NCBI GenBank assembly: GCA_964606695.1
Contig: CAZSHG010000018.1
Location: forward strand, 1 to 64,000
Direction of reading: 5' to 3'
DNA: 64,000 bases
Origin: CAZSHG01 sp964606695 [NCBI: uncultured bacterium]
GTDB lineage: Bacteria > UBP14 > UBA6098
Shown here piece by piece: positions 25,912 through 36,308 of the stretch; the first letter of the stretch is position 1; each line of letters starts with the position of its first letter. A program made the translations under genes and the position numbers. The notes beneath the pieces were generated by a model that was not told the origin of the DNA, searched no databases, and saw only the letters and a program-made list of their open reading frames with translations.

Positions 25912-26469
25912 ATGAAACGCATCTTTTTTCATCTGATAATAATCGCTATTATCGCAGGATTCACAGCGGGGCAGACTGTAATAAACAATTATCCCGATAT
26001 CGGACTGAAACGAGTAGGCGTTAAGCTGGGGCCAGCATGGCCCGACCGTCCATATAACGTGGGTTTTGCGTTCAGTCTCAGCGGAGACCTCGGGAAATTA
26101 CACGAAGTCCTGGGCATAGAGGCCAACATGGAATATATGCGAATTACGAAAACTGTGTTGGAGACATATACAAATTCGCTGTCGGATTTTTCCGGTATCG
26201 CCACTGTAAAATTCACGCCGGATATCGAATCTCTGCCCTTCGATCCCTATCTTGGCGGCGGTGTCGGATTCCATTATTATATGACCAAACTTGACGAACG
26301 TCAGTCCGGCGCTAATGAAGAACCCTCGGAAATGAGGTTGGAACTCCACCTCGCGATGGGCGCGACAATGCCTATCAAAGAGGATATCCAGGGAGTTTTC
26401 ACTTTCAAGATCAACCTCTCGGATATATCGACGTATAATCCATATATCGGTGTGATGTTTGATATGTAA
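25912..26469 (+). CDS. Small outer-membrane-type protein
   Basis: A 185-aa exported protein. The ATG at 25912 follows CGGAGGA and opens a signal peptide (IFFHLIIIAIIAGFTAGQ); an in-frame upstream ATG lacks a ribosome-binding site. The mature part alternates strands and glycine-rich turns (GVKLGPAWPDRPYNVGFAFSL, PYLGGGVGFHYYMTK, LHLAMGATMP) and ends in YNPYIGVMFDM. This is the pattern of the eight-stranded OmpW/OmpX-like barrels. No precise family. A terminator follows 31 bp downstream. Confidence 0.75.
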   Translation: MKRIFFHLIIIAIIAGFTAGQTVINNYPDIGLKRVGVKLGPAWPDRPYNVGFAFSLSGDLGKLHEVLGIEANMEYMRITKTVLETYTNSLSDFSGIATVKFTPDIESLPFDPYLGGGVGFHYYMTKLDERQSGANEEPSEMRLELHLAMGATMPIKEDIQGVFTFKINLSDISTYNPYIGVMFDM

Positions 26470-26500
26470 GTCTTTGCAAAATAACGTATTAACAAAAAAA

Positions 26501-26524
26501 GGTTGCCTTTGGGTAGCCTTTTTT
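26501..26524 (+). terminator. Rho-independent terminator
   Basis: GGTTGCC-TTTG-GGTAGCC (two G-U pairs) flanked by an A-run and followed by TTTTTT. It ends the 25912 transcript. Confidence 0.8.
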
Positions 26525-26531
26525 ATATATT
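26503..26531 (+). promoter_or_regulatory. Candidate promoter inside the terminator
   Basis: TTGCCT (26503-26508) is part of the terminator's left arm, and TATATT (26526-26531) lies 17 bp on, after its T-run. It would serve the giant gene starting at 26567. Confidence 0.4.
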
Positions 26532-26566
26532 TAAATGGAATGTTCTCTTTTCTCAACGAAGGAAAA

Positions 26567-29500
26567 ATGAGAAGGATTAGTTTTAGAACTCTCTTCTTTG
26601 CTGTATTAGCTATTGGCGCGACGGTTCTATCCGCCCCGTGGGAGCTTGTTCACACAAATGAAAGCGATTTTTCTGGCGGGATTTTCAACAACACTCAGAT
26701 TGTCCCCGACCCGACTTACCCTAACGCCGCGATTATCCTGAATGAATTCGATACGATTAAAGTCCTACAAATAGCCCCCGACGACGAACATTGCCTGGAT
26801 TGCATTTATACCGTAGTAGATTCTCTATCTCCTTTAGGTGAACCTCCGATTGTTTTTCTTATCGAGGTTACTACGCTAAATCGCTGGAACGATATTTCCA
26901 GCCTAACCGACAATTTTCTCGTTGCCGACCCGTCGGATTTGGGCGGCGGGATGTATAATCGTAACCTGATGTTTTTCGACATAATATTTTTCGGTATCGG
27001 TAACGGTTTCGGCGGAAGAAACAACGATTTAAGTAACAGCGGTCGTCAGCGAGTGCGGGATTTCGCGGAACTCGGTAAAGGTATAATTCTTACCCACGAT
27101 ACGATCGCCAAAAGGGAAGGCCGACGCTGGGACACGCCATTATGCACGGATTCGGAGGATTACGAACACGAGAGGTTCAATTCGATATCGGATGTTACCG
27201 GGCTCGGTTCTGAATGGGTCGATTGTTACGCGCCCGACGATTTGTATTACGAGGTTCACAAAGATCCTTCTGCGCCGGATTCGCCTATATTACACGCTCC
27301 TTTTGAACTCCCGGATACCTTTTCATTAAGCGCCTGCCATGAGTTCGGCGAAGTTTACGAAGACGGTCAGGTATGGTTTAATAGTCCCGATGGCAGGATG
27401 TTCATGCACACCTATCATTCCGGGACTTACGGCAGTTATGCGGCCTATTTCTCCACAGGACATTATGCCGAAGAGGACGTTTTCGATTGGCGTCCCGACC
27501 CTATGGAAGGTAAGGCGATGATCAACTCCATGTATTACGCCTATTTTGGAGGGCGTGGATCCGGAGTTTACGAGAGCACTGAATTCATCGCGACATGTCC
27601 GGGGGAGCTTTTAAGGTTCGATATCGACGCCGACACGTCGGGAGAGGCTTCGGCGACTATCGAACTCGCTTCGTCCGCCGACGGTATTACATGGAGTGAT
27701 TATTACATAATCGAACCACTGGTAGCTATTCCCGCCTTTCTGGCGGACGGGCCTTATTATAGATATCGAATAATAATGCAACGCGGAATTCATGGCGAAA
27801 GACCTGTAGTCCATTCGATTATCTGGCATTTCGATATACCGAGGCCGGAACTGGAACTGGTAATGCCGCCGATAGGGAGTTTCTATTCATGTTCTTGCGG
27901 CGCAGTAACGTGGGACGTCCACACCGAGAGCGGAGTCGATCTCGTTACGGCGCAGATCGAGGCCAATTCGATTATCTACGGCGGTTCGCATTGCGACTGG
28001 GATTCGGGGGATTCGGTTTTCAGCTTCCTGGGGCCGACATCCTGCTGGGAACACGGAGTATCATACACGGGAACTGTGCTCGAATTGGACGGCGAAACCG
28101 GATGTCGAAGGCTCGGCGATACCACATTCAGTTTCACCGCCGACCTAAGACCGCCCGCAATCACAGGCTTTTATCCGCCTGACGATACTATCATTTCGGA
28201 TACAAATCCGATTTTCCGTGTTTCGGTTTACGATAGCACTTCTGACGAGGAGAATTCGACTTTTTATTGGAAAGTCAACGGCGACAGCATAGGTTATGGC
28301 GACCCGGGGTTGAGCTGGAATGGTACCACCGGCGAACTCACGCTTAGCAGTTTCCTGGCGGGATTGGAACTGGTGGATACAATCGATGTTTGCGTGGGAG
28401 CGGGGGATATCGCTATTGGATGTGGCCCGAACATGGCGGAAACTTGTTACACGATTATCGTTGATACGACCGCGCCTCAGGTGGAACTGCTTTCGCCGGA
28501 AAACTATTATATCAGTTGCGACAGTCTTGAAGCGATTTTCAAGCTGTGGGATTTAATCGGCATCGACACTGCGAGTTTGACTATAACCGCGGCCGGGATA
28601 TCGCTCATATATCCTACGGGCATGGTTTTTTCGGACGACACGCTTTTTCTTCTTCCAGATATCGCACTCATCGACGGGGACACTTTCCAGATAGAGATAA
28701 CGCATCTGGAGGATTTACTCGGCAACGAGAATAGCGGTGAGAACTGGGAATTCGTCGTGGATCAGTCGCCGCCCTTCGTGAGCGGGGCGGTTCCTTCCGA
28801 CGGCGGTTTTGTGGGTATTCCAAACCCGGATATCAGTTTTAATATTACGGATTTAATCAGCGGATTGAACGAGGATTCGATTCGGGTGGAGGTTGACGGA
28901 ATCCTCTACACACTCCCCCACGCGGGGATTAGCTGGGACGGCAGTGAATTTTACATGGACGGCACGGCGTTAGGGTGGGCTTTCGAGCACGACGATTCCA
29001 TCGTGGTTTGTATCCATTCTACGGATAACGCCAGCGGTTGCGGCGCTAATTCATTTGACACGTGCTGGTTCTTCAACATCAATTTACGCGGGCCGGAATG
29101 CGTGCCGATTTCGCCACTGGACGGCTGGATAGTGGGTTGCGACGATTTTATCATCCGATTTTACCTCGCCGATCCCAACGGCGTGGACTTTTCGACGATG
29201 GAGTTTTCTATCGATGGAACATCATACACTGCTGGTAGCCCGGAAGTCGCGCTTATCGGGGATACGGTCGAATTCACTCCCTCGTCGCCCTGGGTTGACG
29301 GCCAGATAATAAACGTCCAGATAACTTCAGCCGAGGACAGCCTCGGCAACGAACTCGAGGATCCCTGCGATTACACTTTTACAGTGGATTTAACTCCACC
29401 GGTAATCACGCCGTTGACTCCGCCGGACAACGGTTTGGTCGATACGACTCAGCCGCTAATCTCCGCGCTTCTCGAGGATGTCACGGGAATATCCGACAGC

Positions 29501-31648
29501 GGTCTCGTTCTCTGCGCGAACGGCGATTGTTGGGGCTACGATTCGCTTCCGCCGGGACTGACTTTCAGCGGGGACAGCCTTATTTTCGATCCATATATCG
29601 CGGGAGTCCATTTCGATACTGATACCGTGTTTATCACAGTCCACGGTTGCGATGCCACTCAACTTTGCGGCCCGAACTGCGGCGATACGACATGGATGTT
29701 TTTAATAGATAATCTCGGCCCGCATGCTTTCCTTATCGAACCGGACTCGGGAACCTGGTCGAGTTGTAGCACACAGGGATTTTCAGCGAGAGTCGTCGAT
29801 CCCTCGGGGCTGATTCTCGACTCGCTGGAGGTTCTGGTTAACGGCGTGCCCGTGCGATGGCCTGATCCGGCACTCGAATACAATTATGACACGCTTATAT
29901 TCACACCAGACATCCCGTGGGATCATCTCGACGTAGTTACTTACGAACTACAATCGGCGAACGATTCAATAGGAAATCCTCTTCAGGACACTATTTACAC
30001 CGAGGTTTATATCGACCTGTTGGCACCGAACGTCGATATATTATCGCCGTTGCCGGGCTCGGACGATGTCGGCCCGGAGGATATCGCGCGCGCGGTCATT
30101 ACGGACAACGGATGCGGAGTGAATATCGACGAACTGGAATTCTATTCGGATGACAATTTTGTGCCTGTAGGAAGCGGCTTGAGCTGGCACGGCGATACTC
30201 TGGTCTTCGATCCTTCGGCGGCGGGGATGCATTATTCCGAGGGCGAAACGGTGAACATCCGCATCGTGGCCGAGGATTGCGCCGGATATTGCCCGCCGAA
30301 TCAGGTCGATACGACCTGGGAATTTTTCGTCCCGGACGACGACACGATCCCACCGGAATGGTTAGATTATACGCCCTCACTGTATCTGGAAGATTCCGTG
30401 TTCTCGATTACGTGCCGGGCATTCGACAGTTCGGGGATTTACACTGCATCGCCGTCTAACGCTCAAGCTCCGTATATAGTATGGGATATCGACGGCGAGT
30501 TATCGGCGACCTGCGATACGGCGTGGTTGAATTTCATCTCCGAAAACGCCGGGACAACAACGTTCGAGACAGATACTATCATTTATTCAGCGGATTCGGA
30601 CAACGATATCGATTTCGCCGCGACCTGCTGGGACGACGATTACGATTACATGGAATTCGACGACAGGACACGCGGCGATTCGCCTATGTGGTTCATCGAA
30701 ATCGTAGCTCCGGCGGACGTCGAGATGATTCTGCCACAACCCGGTTGGGTAACGTCCTGCCCCGACCAGGCGATAGATTTCATCACGTCGGGCGAGGTGG
30801 CCCTGGATATGGAATCGTGCGTATTTTTAATAGACGCCGACACGATCACAACCGACCATCCGGATTTTTACGCGTTCGGCGACAGCGCTTTCCGATACGA
30901 ACCTTCGGCAGATATTTTCGACGACGGCGCGATATATGTTAGACTTATCGAAGCGAAAGACGAATTGGGCAACCAGCTTTTCACGCCTATCGAATGGGTG
31001 TTCTATGTCGATACCGAACCGCCCGGTTTCATGCTTCTGAGTCCATCTAACGGCCAGATGGTGCCGGAAGACAATTACGGTTTCACGATGTCGATTTTTG
31101 ATAATATGTGCGGAATAAATCGGGATTATATTGAGGTTACGATAGTGGCGAATATTATCGATTCTCTCTATTTAACCCCCGATTCAAGCGGATTGGATTG
31201 GGATTCGACGACGTCGGAATTGGATTTCGATCCTAACGAAGCGGATTTCTCTCTGGACGACGGCGATTCGCTGATTATAGATATCTGCGCCGGGGATAAT
31301 CCGGATCTATGCCCGCCGAATGTAGGGTGCATACAGTTTTCGTATTGGATAGAACCTCACGTAGAATGTTCCACAAGCACGAATCCTTTCACGCCGAACA
31401 CCGACGGCTACAACGATGCGGTTACTTTTTACTGGCCACATTTCTTCCGCGACGACGCCACGGTGAAGATTTTTGATATGCGAGGCGTGCCGATGACAAC
31501 CTACGAAGTTCCGGCAGGTAAACTCGAAAAGGCCGCCTGGGACGGCAAGAACGATAACGGCGCTGATTGTCCAGGCGGGGTTTATATATATGTAATCGAA
31601 GTGGATGGAAAACATATCTGTTCGGGGTCGATAACGTTAATCAGGTAA
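26567..31648 (+). CDS. Giant modular surface protein, five A/B Ig-like pairs
   Basis: A 1693-aa exported protein. The ATG at 26567 follows GAAGGA and opens a signal peptide (LFFAVLAIGATVLSAPW). Residues of about 40-340 resemble a ThuA/glutamine-amidotransferase-like fold (FDIIFFGIGNGFGG, GKGIILTHDT), with no sure catalytic Cys. Then ten Ig-like modules alternate: type A opens with a Cys (VGCDDFIIRFYL, SSCSTQGFSARV) and ends LGNxxx..FxVD..PP; type B carries GLSWxGDxLxFDP and ends CGPN or CPPN before DTxW. The C-terminus has TNPFTPNTDGYNDAVTF, KIFDMRG, WDGKNDNG, GGVYIY and GSITLIR, a type IX tail closer to the gliding-associated class. Role unknown; a long adhesive or structural stalk is plausible. 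Confidence 0.85.
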   Translation: MRRISFRTLFFAVLAIGATVLSAPWELVHTNESDFSGGIFNNTQIVPDPTYPNAAIILNEFDTIKVLQIAPDDEHCLDCIYTVVDSLSPLGEPPIVFLIEVTTLNRWNDISSLTDNFLVADPSDLGGGMYNRNLMFFDIIFFGIGNGFGGRNNDLSNSGRQRVRDFAELGKGIILTHDTIAKREGRRWDTPLCTDSEDYEHERFNSISDVTGLGSEWVDCYAPDDLYYEVHKDPSAPDSPILHAPFELPDTFSLSACHEFGEVYEDGQVWFNSPDGRMFMHTYHSGTYGSYAAYFSTGHYAEEDVFDWRPDPMEGKAMINSMYYAYFGGRGSGVYESTEFIATCPGELLRFDIDADTSGEASATIELASSADGITWSDYYIIEPLVAIPAFLADGPYYRYRIIMQRGIHGERPVVHSIIWHFDIPRPELELVMPPIGSFYSCSCGAVTWDVHTESGVDLVTAQIEANSIIYGGSHCDWDSGDSVFSFLGPTSCWEHGVSYTGTVLELDGETGCRRLGDTTFSFTADLRPPAITGFYPPDDTIISDTNPIFRVSVYDSTSDEENSTFYWKVNGDSIGYGDPGLSWNGTTGELTLSSFLAGLELVDTIDVCVGAGDIAIGCGPNMAETCYTIIVDTTAPQVELLSPENYYISCDSLEAIFKLWDLIGIDTASLTITAAGISLIYPTGMVFSDDTLFLLPDIALIDGDTFQIEITHLEDLLGNENSGENWEFVVDQSPPFVSGAVPSDGGFVGIPNPDISFNITDLISGLNEDSIRVEVDGILYTLPHAGISWDGSEFYMDGTALGWAFEHDDSIVVCIHSTDNASGCGANSFDTCWFFNINLRGPECVPISPLDGWIVGCDDFIIRFYLADPNGVDFSTMEFSIDGTSYTAGSPEVALIGDTVEFTPSSPWVDGQIINVQITSAEDSLGNELEDPCDYTFTVDLTPPVITPLTPPDNGLVDTTQPLISALLEDVTGISDSGLVLCANGDCWGYDSLPPGLTFSGDSLIFDPYIAGVHFDTDTVFITVHGCDATQLCGPNCGDTTWMFLIDNLGPHAFLIEPDSGTWSSCSTQGFSARVVDPSGLILDSLEVLVNGVPVRWPDPALEYNYDTLIFTPDIPWDHLDVVTYELQSANDSIGNPLQDTIYTEVYIDLLAPNVDILSPLPGSDDVGPEDIARAVITDNGCGVNIDELEFYSDDNFVPVGSGLSWHGDTLVFDPSAAGMHYSEGETVNIRIVAEDCAGYCPPNQVDTTWEFFVPDDDTIPPEWLDYTPSLYLEDSVFSITCRAFDSSGIYTASPSNAQAPYIVWDIDGELSATCDTAWLNFISENAGTTTFETDTIIYSADSDNDIDFAATCWDDDYDYMEFDDRTRGDSPMWFIEIVAPADVEMILPQPGWVTSCPDQAIDFITSGEVALDMESCVFLIDADTITTDHPDFYAFGDSAFRYEPSADIFDDGAIYVRLIEAKDELGNQLFTPIEWVFYVDTEPPGFMLLSPSNGQMVPEDNYGFTMSIFDNMCGINRDYIEVTIVANIIDSLYLTPDSSGLDWDSTTSELDFDPNEADFSLDDGDSLIIDICAGDNPDLCPPNVGCIQFSYWIEPHVECSTSTNPFTPNTDGYNDAVTFYWPHFFRDDATVKIFDMRGVPMTTYEVPAGKLEKAAWDGKNDNGADCPGGVYIYVIEVDGKHICSGSITLIR

Positions 31649-31652
31649 TTAA

Positions 31653-33041
31653 ATGAAGAATCTTTGCTTATTAGTTATTTTAATAGCAAGCGCGACATTT
31701 TGTTCCGTTAACCGCGGCCCAATTTTATCTACCGAAGTCCCGCACGAGTCGATGGTGGTTAATTTCGTAACGGATAATCCATGTATAGGGGAAGTGAAAT
31801 ACAGGGAAATTGAAGAAACGAGCTGGCATATTCGGGGCGATGCAAGCGCGACAACAAATCACGCCATATTTTTACTGACCTTTCCCTATTCCAATTACGA
31901 ATATATCCTGCTTGCCGACGGCGATAGTATCGGTCCCTATTCATTCTGGACTGCTCCTGAACCGGGAGCTATGGAAGATTTCCAGTTCTGTGCCTACGGG
32001 GATTCGAGAGATTGGCACGTCTTTCATTCCGAGATTATCGCTCACATGGAAACGTGCGATCCTATGTTCGTAACCAACAGCGGCGACATGGTCGGCGATG
32101 GCGACGTTGACAGCGATTGGGATACATATTTTGAGTTACTTTGCGAAACGGACGATTTGAACTGCAAAGTGCCGTTTTTCTACGCGATGGGCAACCACGA
32201 CGACGAATCGCCTTATTTCTACGACGCCGTCTGTCTTCCGCAAAATCCGTCAGGGACAGAGGAATATTCGAGTTTCGACTGGGGACGAATACATTTTGTA
32301 TCAATTAATTCAGAAATAGATTATTCGGTAACGAGCAACCAATACGAGTTTCTGTCGAACGATCTTGCGGCGGCTGATGCTAATCCCAATTACGATTTTG
32401 TTATCGGGCTAGTGCATAGGCCGTTCTACTCCAGCGGTTATCATGGACGAGAAGAAGATATGGCCGTCGTCCTTGAACCCCTTCTAATAGCGAATCACGT
32501 AGATATTGTTATCCAGGGACACGATCACATGTATGAAAGGTCTCATCCTCAGGATGGCGTGATTTATATCGTTACAGGGGGCGGCGGTGCACCTTCCAGC
32601 CCGATTTTCTATTGGTTACCGCATTCCGCGTTCGGATATAATTTATTCCATCATCTGAATTTCTTTTATTCCGCCGATGAACATAAATTGTCGATGTTCA
32701 TGCATAATTACAGCAACGATATAGTGGATTCACTGATATTGGTAAACGACCCGGTTGCTATCGAGGAAAATAAACTGCCAAAAAATGCGAAGATTACAGG
32801 ATATCCCAATCCTTTCAATTCCTATTGCAGGATTTGCAGGCCCGAGGAGATTCGCAAGGACAGTTATATAAAAATTTACGATATTACAGGTTCGATAGTC
32901 CGACTGGAACATGTTGGAACGGATTGTTGTTTCGACTGGTGGGGCGATGACAACGAGGGAAATTCGTTGCCGTCGGGAGTATATCTGGCAAAATTCGTTC
33001 CCGGCACGGAAGATGCTTTTACTATCACGCTTTTGAAATAA
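31653..33041 (+). CDS. Secreted metallophosphoesterase with type IX tail
   Basis: A 462-aa exported calcineurin-like phosphoesterase resembling purple acid phosphatases. Signal region MKNLCLLVILIASATFC (possibly a lipobox at Cys17). An FN3-like domain covers about 20-105. The metal-binding blocks follow in order: YGDSRD, NSGDMVGDGD, GNHDDE, GLVHRPFY and GHDHMYERSH. The last 80 residues are a type IX domain (ITGYPNPFNSYCRI, IKIYDITGS, SGVYLAK, TITLLK). It starts 4 bp after the giant protein gene, so the two are one operon. It could release phosphate from esters outside the cell; phosphatase activity is inferred. Confidence 0.92.
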   Translation: MKNLCLLVILIASATFCSVNRGPILSTEVPHESMVVNFVTDNPCIGEVKYREIEETSWHIRGDASATTNHAIFLLTFPYSNYEYILLADGDSIGPYSFWTAPEPGAMEDFQFCAYGDSRDWHVFHSEIIAHMETCDPMFVTNSGDMVGDGDVDSDWDTYFELLCETDDLNCKVPFFYAMGNHDDESPYFYDAVCLPQNPSGTEEYSSFDWGRIHFVSINSEIDYSVTSNQYEFLSNDLAAADANPNYDFVIGLVHRPFYSSGYHGREEDMAVVLEPLLIANHVDIVIQGHDHMYERSHPQDGVIYIVTGGGGAPSSPIFYWLPHSAFGYNLFHHLNFFYSADEHKLSMFMHNYSNDIVDSLILVNDPVAIEENKLPKNAKITGYPNPFNSYCRICRPEEIRKDSYIKIYDITGSIVRLEHVGTDCCFDWWGDDNEGNSLPSGVYLAKFVPGTEDAFTITLLK

Positions 33042-33084
33042 CGATTATTAACCTGAAAAAACGGAGATAAGGAGGCCCTACAAG

Positions 33085-34377
33085 ATGATCCCGCGTTATA
33101 GTAACGAAGAGATGGCTAAGATATGGAGCCAGGATTATCGTTTTAGAAAATGGCTTGATGTCGAAATTGCAGTATGCGAAGCGTTAAACGAACAGGAGAT
33201 AATTCCGGACAAATCGCTGGCAAAGATTAAAGAAAAGGCCGATTTCAAACTGGAAGATATTCTTAAAAAAGAGAAGGAAAATCATCACGAGGTGCTCGCT
33301 TTCCTGCAGGTCATTCAGAAGAATATCGGCAAGGAATCCCGATTCGTTCACATGGGTCTGACCTCCAGCGATATTATGGATACGGCAACGGCACTTCAAA
33401 TGGTCGAATCGCTGGATATAATCGAGAAAGACGTGAAGAGCATTCTAACTACATTGAAGAGAATCGCAAAGAAGTATAAATTCACGCCGATTATCGGAAG
33501 AACGCACGGTATGCATGCCGAACCAACGACTTTCGGATTGAAGCTGGCTATTTACTACTCCGAGTTCGAGCGACATCTCGACAGGATAAAGGAGCTCAGA
33601 CCGAGGATTACCGTGGGGAAGATTTCCGGCGCTGTGGGCAACTATTCGCAGATACCCCCCGAAATCGAGGTTTCTGCGCTGGAAAAAATCGGGCTAAAAC
33701 CGGCCAAAGTCAGCAACCAGATATTACAACGCGATAGGCATGCTGAATTCGTTTCCGTTATGGCGATAATCGCATCGAGTTGTGATAAAATCGCCACCGA
33801 AATAAGGAACCTTCAACGCACGGAGGTCGGCGAAGTCGAAGAACCGTTTGCCGCGAAGCAGAAGGGTTCCAGCGCTATGCCGCATAAGCGTAATCCGGTT
33901 AAATCCGAGCAGATATGCGGTATCGCGAGGATCGTCCGGTCGGCGATAGTGCCCGCGTTGGAAAATATCACGCTGTGGCACGAACGGGATATTTCGCATT
34001 CGAGCGCGGAGAGGATAATCCTCCCCGACGCTTGTATCGGGTTGGATTATATCCTGCAACGCCTTGGTTTTATACTGGACAGCATGACAGTCAAAAAAGA
34101 CGTTATGAAAGAGAATATCGGAAAAACCAAAGGTCTCGTTTTCTCGCAGAGGTTGATGATAAAGCTCGTTAATGCCGGGATGGAACGCGATAAGGCCTAT
34201 ACTATGGTGCAGGGCAAGGCAATGGCGGCAATCAAGCGGGACGAGGATTTCCGAGATGAAGTAATCAAGGATGGCGAAATACGGCGTTATCTCTCCCTGG
34301 AAGAAATAGAGGCGATGTTCGACCTGGATTTGTATATGCGTCACGTGGATACCATTTTTAAGAGGGTGTTCAAATAG
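33085..34377 (+). CDS. purB: Adenylosuccinate lyase
   Basis: PurB, 430 aa, which splits SAICAR and adenylosuccinate in purine synthesis. Family blocks are HMGLTSSDIMDTA (about residues 87-99), RTHGMHAEPTTFG with the active His (about 139-151), and the signature GSSAMPHKRNP (about 261-271). AAGGAGG precedes the ATG. dxs starts 3 bp after its stop, then a radical SAM gene, so the three probably form an operon. Confidence 0.97.
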   Translation: MIPRYSNEEMAKIWSQDYRFRKWLDVEIAVCEALNEQEIIPDKSLAKIKEKADFKLEDILKKEKENHHEVLAFLQVIQKNIGKESRFVHMGLTSSDIMDTATALQMVESLDIIEKDVKSILTTLKRIAKKYKFTPIIGRTHGMHAEPTTFGLKLAIYYSEFERHLDRIKELRPRITVGKISGAVGNYSQIPPEIEVSALEKIGLKPAKVSNQILQRDRHAEFVSVMAIIASSCDKIATEIRNLQRTEVGEVEEPFAAKQKGSSAMPHKRNPVKSEQICGIARIVRSAIVPALENITLWHERDISHSSAERIILPDACIGLDYILQRLGFILDSMTVKKDVMKENIGKTKGLVFSQRLMIKLVNAGMERDKAYTMVQGKAMAAIKRDEDFRDEVIKDGEIRRYLSLEEIEAMFDLDLYMRHVDTIFKRVFK

Positions 34378-34380
34378 TAA

Positions 34381-36276
34381 ATGTCAATCGATAAGCGAAA
34401 ATACCCCGTCTTATCCGTTATTGGTAATCCCGACGACGTGAAAAAACTCAAATCGAACGAGAGGAAGCTTCTTTCCGTTGAGTTGCGGGATTTCATTATC
34501 GAAACGGTTTCTCAGACCGGCGGCCATCTCGCGCCTTCGCTTGGAGTGGTCGAACTGACTATCGCGTTACTGTCCCTCTATTCGCCGCCTTACGATAAAA
34601 TTATCTGGGACGTCGGGCATCAGGCCTATACTTACAAAATACTCACCGAACGTAAGGAACATTTCGATACTATCCGCCAACTTGGCGGGCTGTCCGGCTA
34701 CCCGAAAATATCGGAGAGTAAATACGATGCCTTTGGAGTGGGACACGCTTCGACGAGTATCGGTGCGGCACTGGGGATGGCCGTGGCACGGGATTTGAAG
34801 CGCGAACGGAATAGAGTTATAGCTATAATCGGGGACGGCGCGCTTTCCGGCGGTTTAGCATTGGAAGGTTTGAATAATGCGGGCGCCAGCGGAAGGGATT
34901 TCCTGGTTATACTCAACGATAATAAGATGAGCATATCCAAAAACGTGGGCGCTTTGGGCCGATATTTAACGGAAATTATCGCCGGGCCGGGGTATCGCAA
35001 ACTTAAAGGCGGAATCTGGAATTTAACTGACCGGGTGCCGTTGACAGAACAACTGCGCTATATTGGACATAAGCTCGAAGGGTCGATAAAATCGCTGGTA
35101 ACCGCGCAACCGGGGATGGTTTTCGAGGGCCTGGGTTTCGATTATTTCGGGCCTATCGACGGACACGATATGGGCGAGTTGATAAAGATACTCAACGAAA
35201 TAGACGGCGTCAAAGGACCGAAGATATTGCATGTCCTTACGACAAAGGGTAAGGGTTATTATCCAGCCGAAAGCGATGCCAGTAAATTCCACGGGATAAG
35301 CTGTTTCGATCCCGAGACAGGAGAGAAAGAGCCTAAGAAGGATATGCCGCCAACCTATACAAAGGCCTTCGGCCACGCGATGCTCAAACTTCGCGGGAAA
35401 TTCCCTCGGTTATGCGCGGTTACAGCCGCTATGGAAATAGGCACCGGACTGGATGGTTTTCATAAGAAATATCCCGACCAATTTTTCGACGTTGGAATCG
35501 CGGAGGGGCACGCGGTTCTATTTGGCGCGAGTTTAAGGCTTTCCGGTATTCCGACGGTAGTAGCGATTTATTCCAGTTTCCTTCAGCGGGCTTATGATCA
35601 GTTGTATCACGACGTCGCCTTGCAGAAAATTCCTCTTGTTCTCGCTCTCGATCGCGGAGGTTTGGTTGGCGAGGACGGCCCGACGCATCACGGAGCATTC
35701 GATTTAAGCTATCTGCGATGTATTCCGAATATGATAATCACCGCTCCCAAAGACGAGGAGGAATTAAGGCATCTTTTATATACAGGCCTTTCTCAAAACG
35801 AGTTGCCCTTTATCGTTCGATATCCCCGCGGCTGTGGTGTTGGAGTTACGCAACGAGACCAATTACATGAAATCGAGATAGGCAGTTGGGAGATTTTACG
35901 TGAGGGCAAAGATATAGCGATTCTCGCGGTGGGTAGTATGGTTCAGAAATCTATGATTGCCGTAACGGAACTGGCGGAAAAAGGAATCGATGCTAACGTA
36001 ATTAATGCCAGATTCATCAAACCGATGGACACGCAAATGCTGGACAAACTGGCTTCTGATTTCGACAATATCGTTACGGTCGAGGAAAACATCCTTCCCG
36101 GCGGTTTCGGCGAAGGTGTCGCGGAATACCTGATATCGAAAGGCTGGAAGGGCGGAATTAAACATTTCGCCTTACCGGATAAATTCATCGAGCACGGCAC
36201 CCGTGAGCAACTGTTGGAAATGAACGGGCTCGATCCGGCGGATATATCACGCGGCATCGTTCAATTCCTTTCATAA
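34381..36276 (+). CDS. dxs: 1-deoxy-D-xylulose-5-phosphate synthase
   Basis: DXS, 631 aa, joins pyruvate and glyceraldehyde 3-phosphate using thiamine diphosphate, the entry to the MEP isoprenoid pathway. Visible are WDVGHQAYTYKILTER, GVGHASTSIGAALGMA, the ThDP motif GDGALSGGLALEGLNNAG (about 157-174), and the transketolase-type FDVGIAEGHAV, where most relatives read IAEQHAV. The C-terminal transketolase domain ends normally. No other MEP gene is in the window. Confidence 0.96.
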   Translation: MSIDKRKYPVLSVIGNPDDVKKLKSNERKLLSVELRDFIIETVSQTGGHLAPSLGVVELTIALLSLYSPPYDKIIWDVGHQAYTYKILTERKEHFDTIRQLGGLSGYPKISESKYDAFGVGHASTSIGAALGMAVARDLKRERNRVIAIIGDGALSGGLALEGLNNAGASGRDFLVILNDNKMSISKNVGALGRYLTEIIAGPGYRKLKGGIWNLTDRVPLTEQLRYIGHKLEGSIKSLVTAQPGMVFEGLGFDYFGPIDGHDMGELIKILNEIDGVKGPKILHVLTTKGKGYYPAESDASKFHGISCFDPETGEKEPKKDMPPTYTKAFGHAMLKLRGKFPRLCAVTAAMEIGTGLDGFHKKYPDQFFDVGIAEGHAVLFGASLRLSGIPTVVAIYSSFLQRAYDQLYHDVALQKIPLVLALDRGGLVGEDGPTHHGAFDLSYLRCIPNMIITAPKDEEELRHLLYTGLSQNELPFIVRYPRGCGVGVTQRDQLHEIEIGSWEILREGKDIAILAVGSMVQKSMIAVTELAEKGIDANVINARFIKPMDTQMLDKLASDFDNIVTVEENILPGGFGEGVAEYLISKGWKGGIKHFALPDKFIEHGTREQLLEMNGLDPADISRGIVQFLS

Positions 36277-36308
36277 ATACCCGAAATGGGGTTTTCCATA
36301 ACAGAAAA

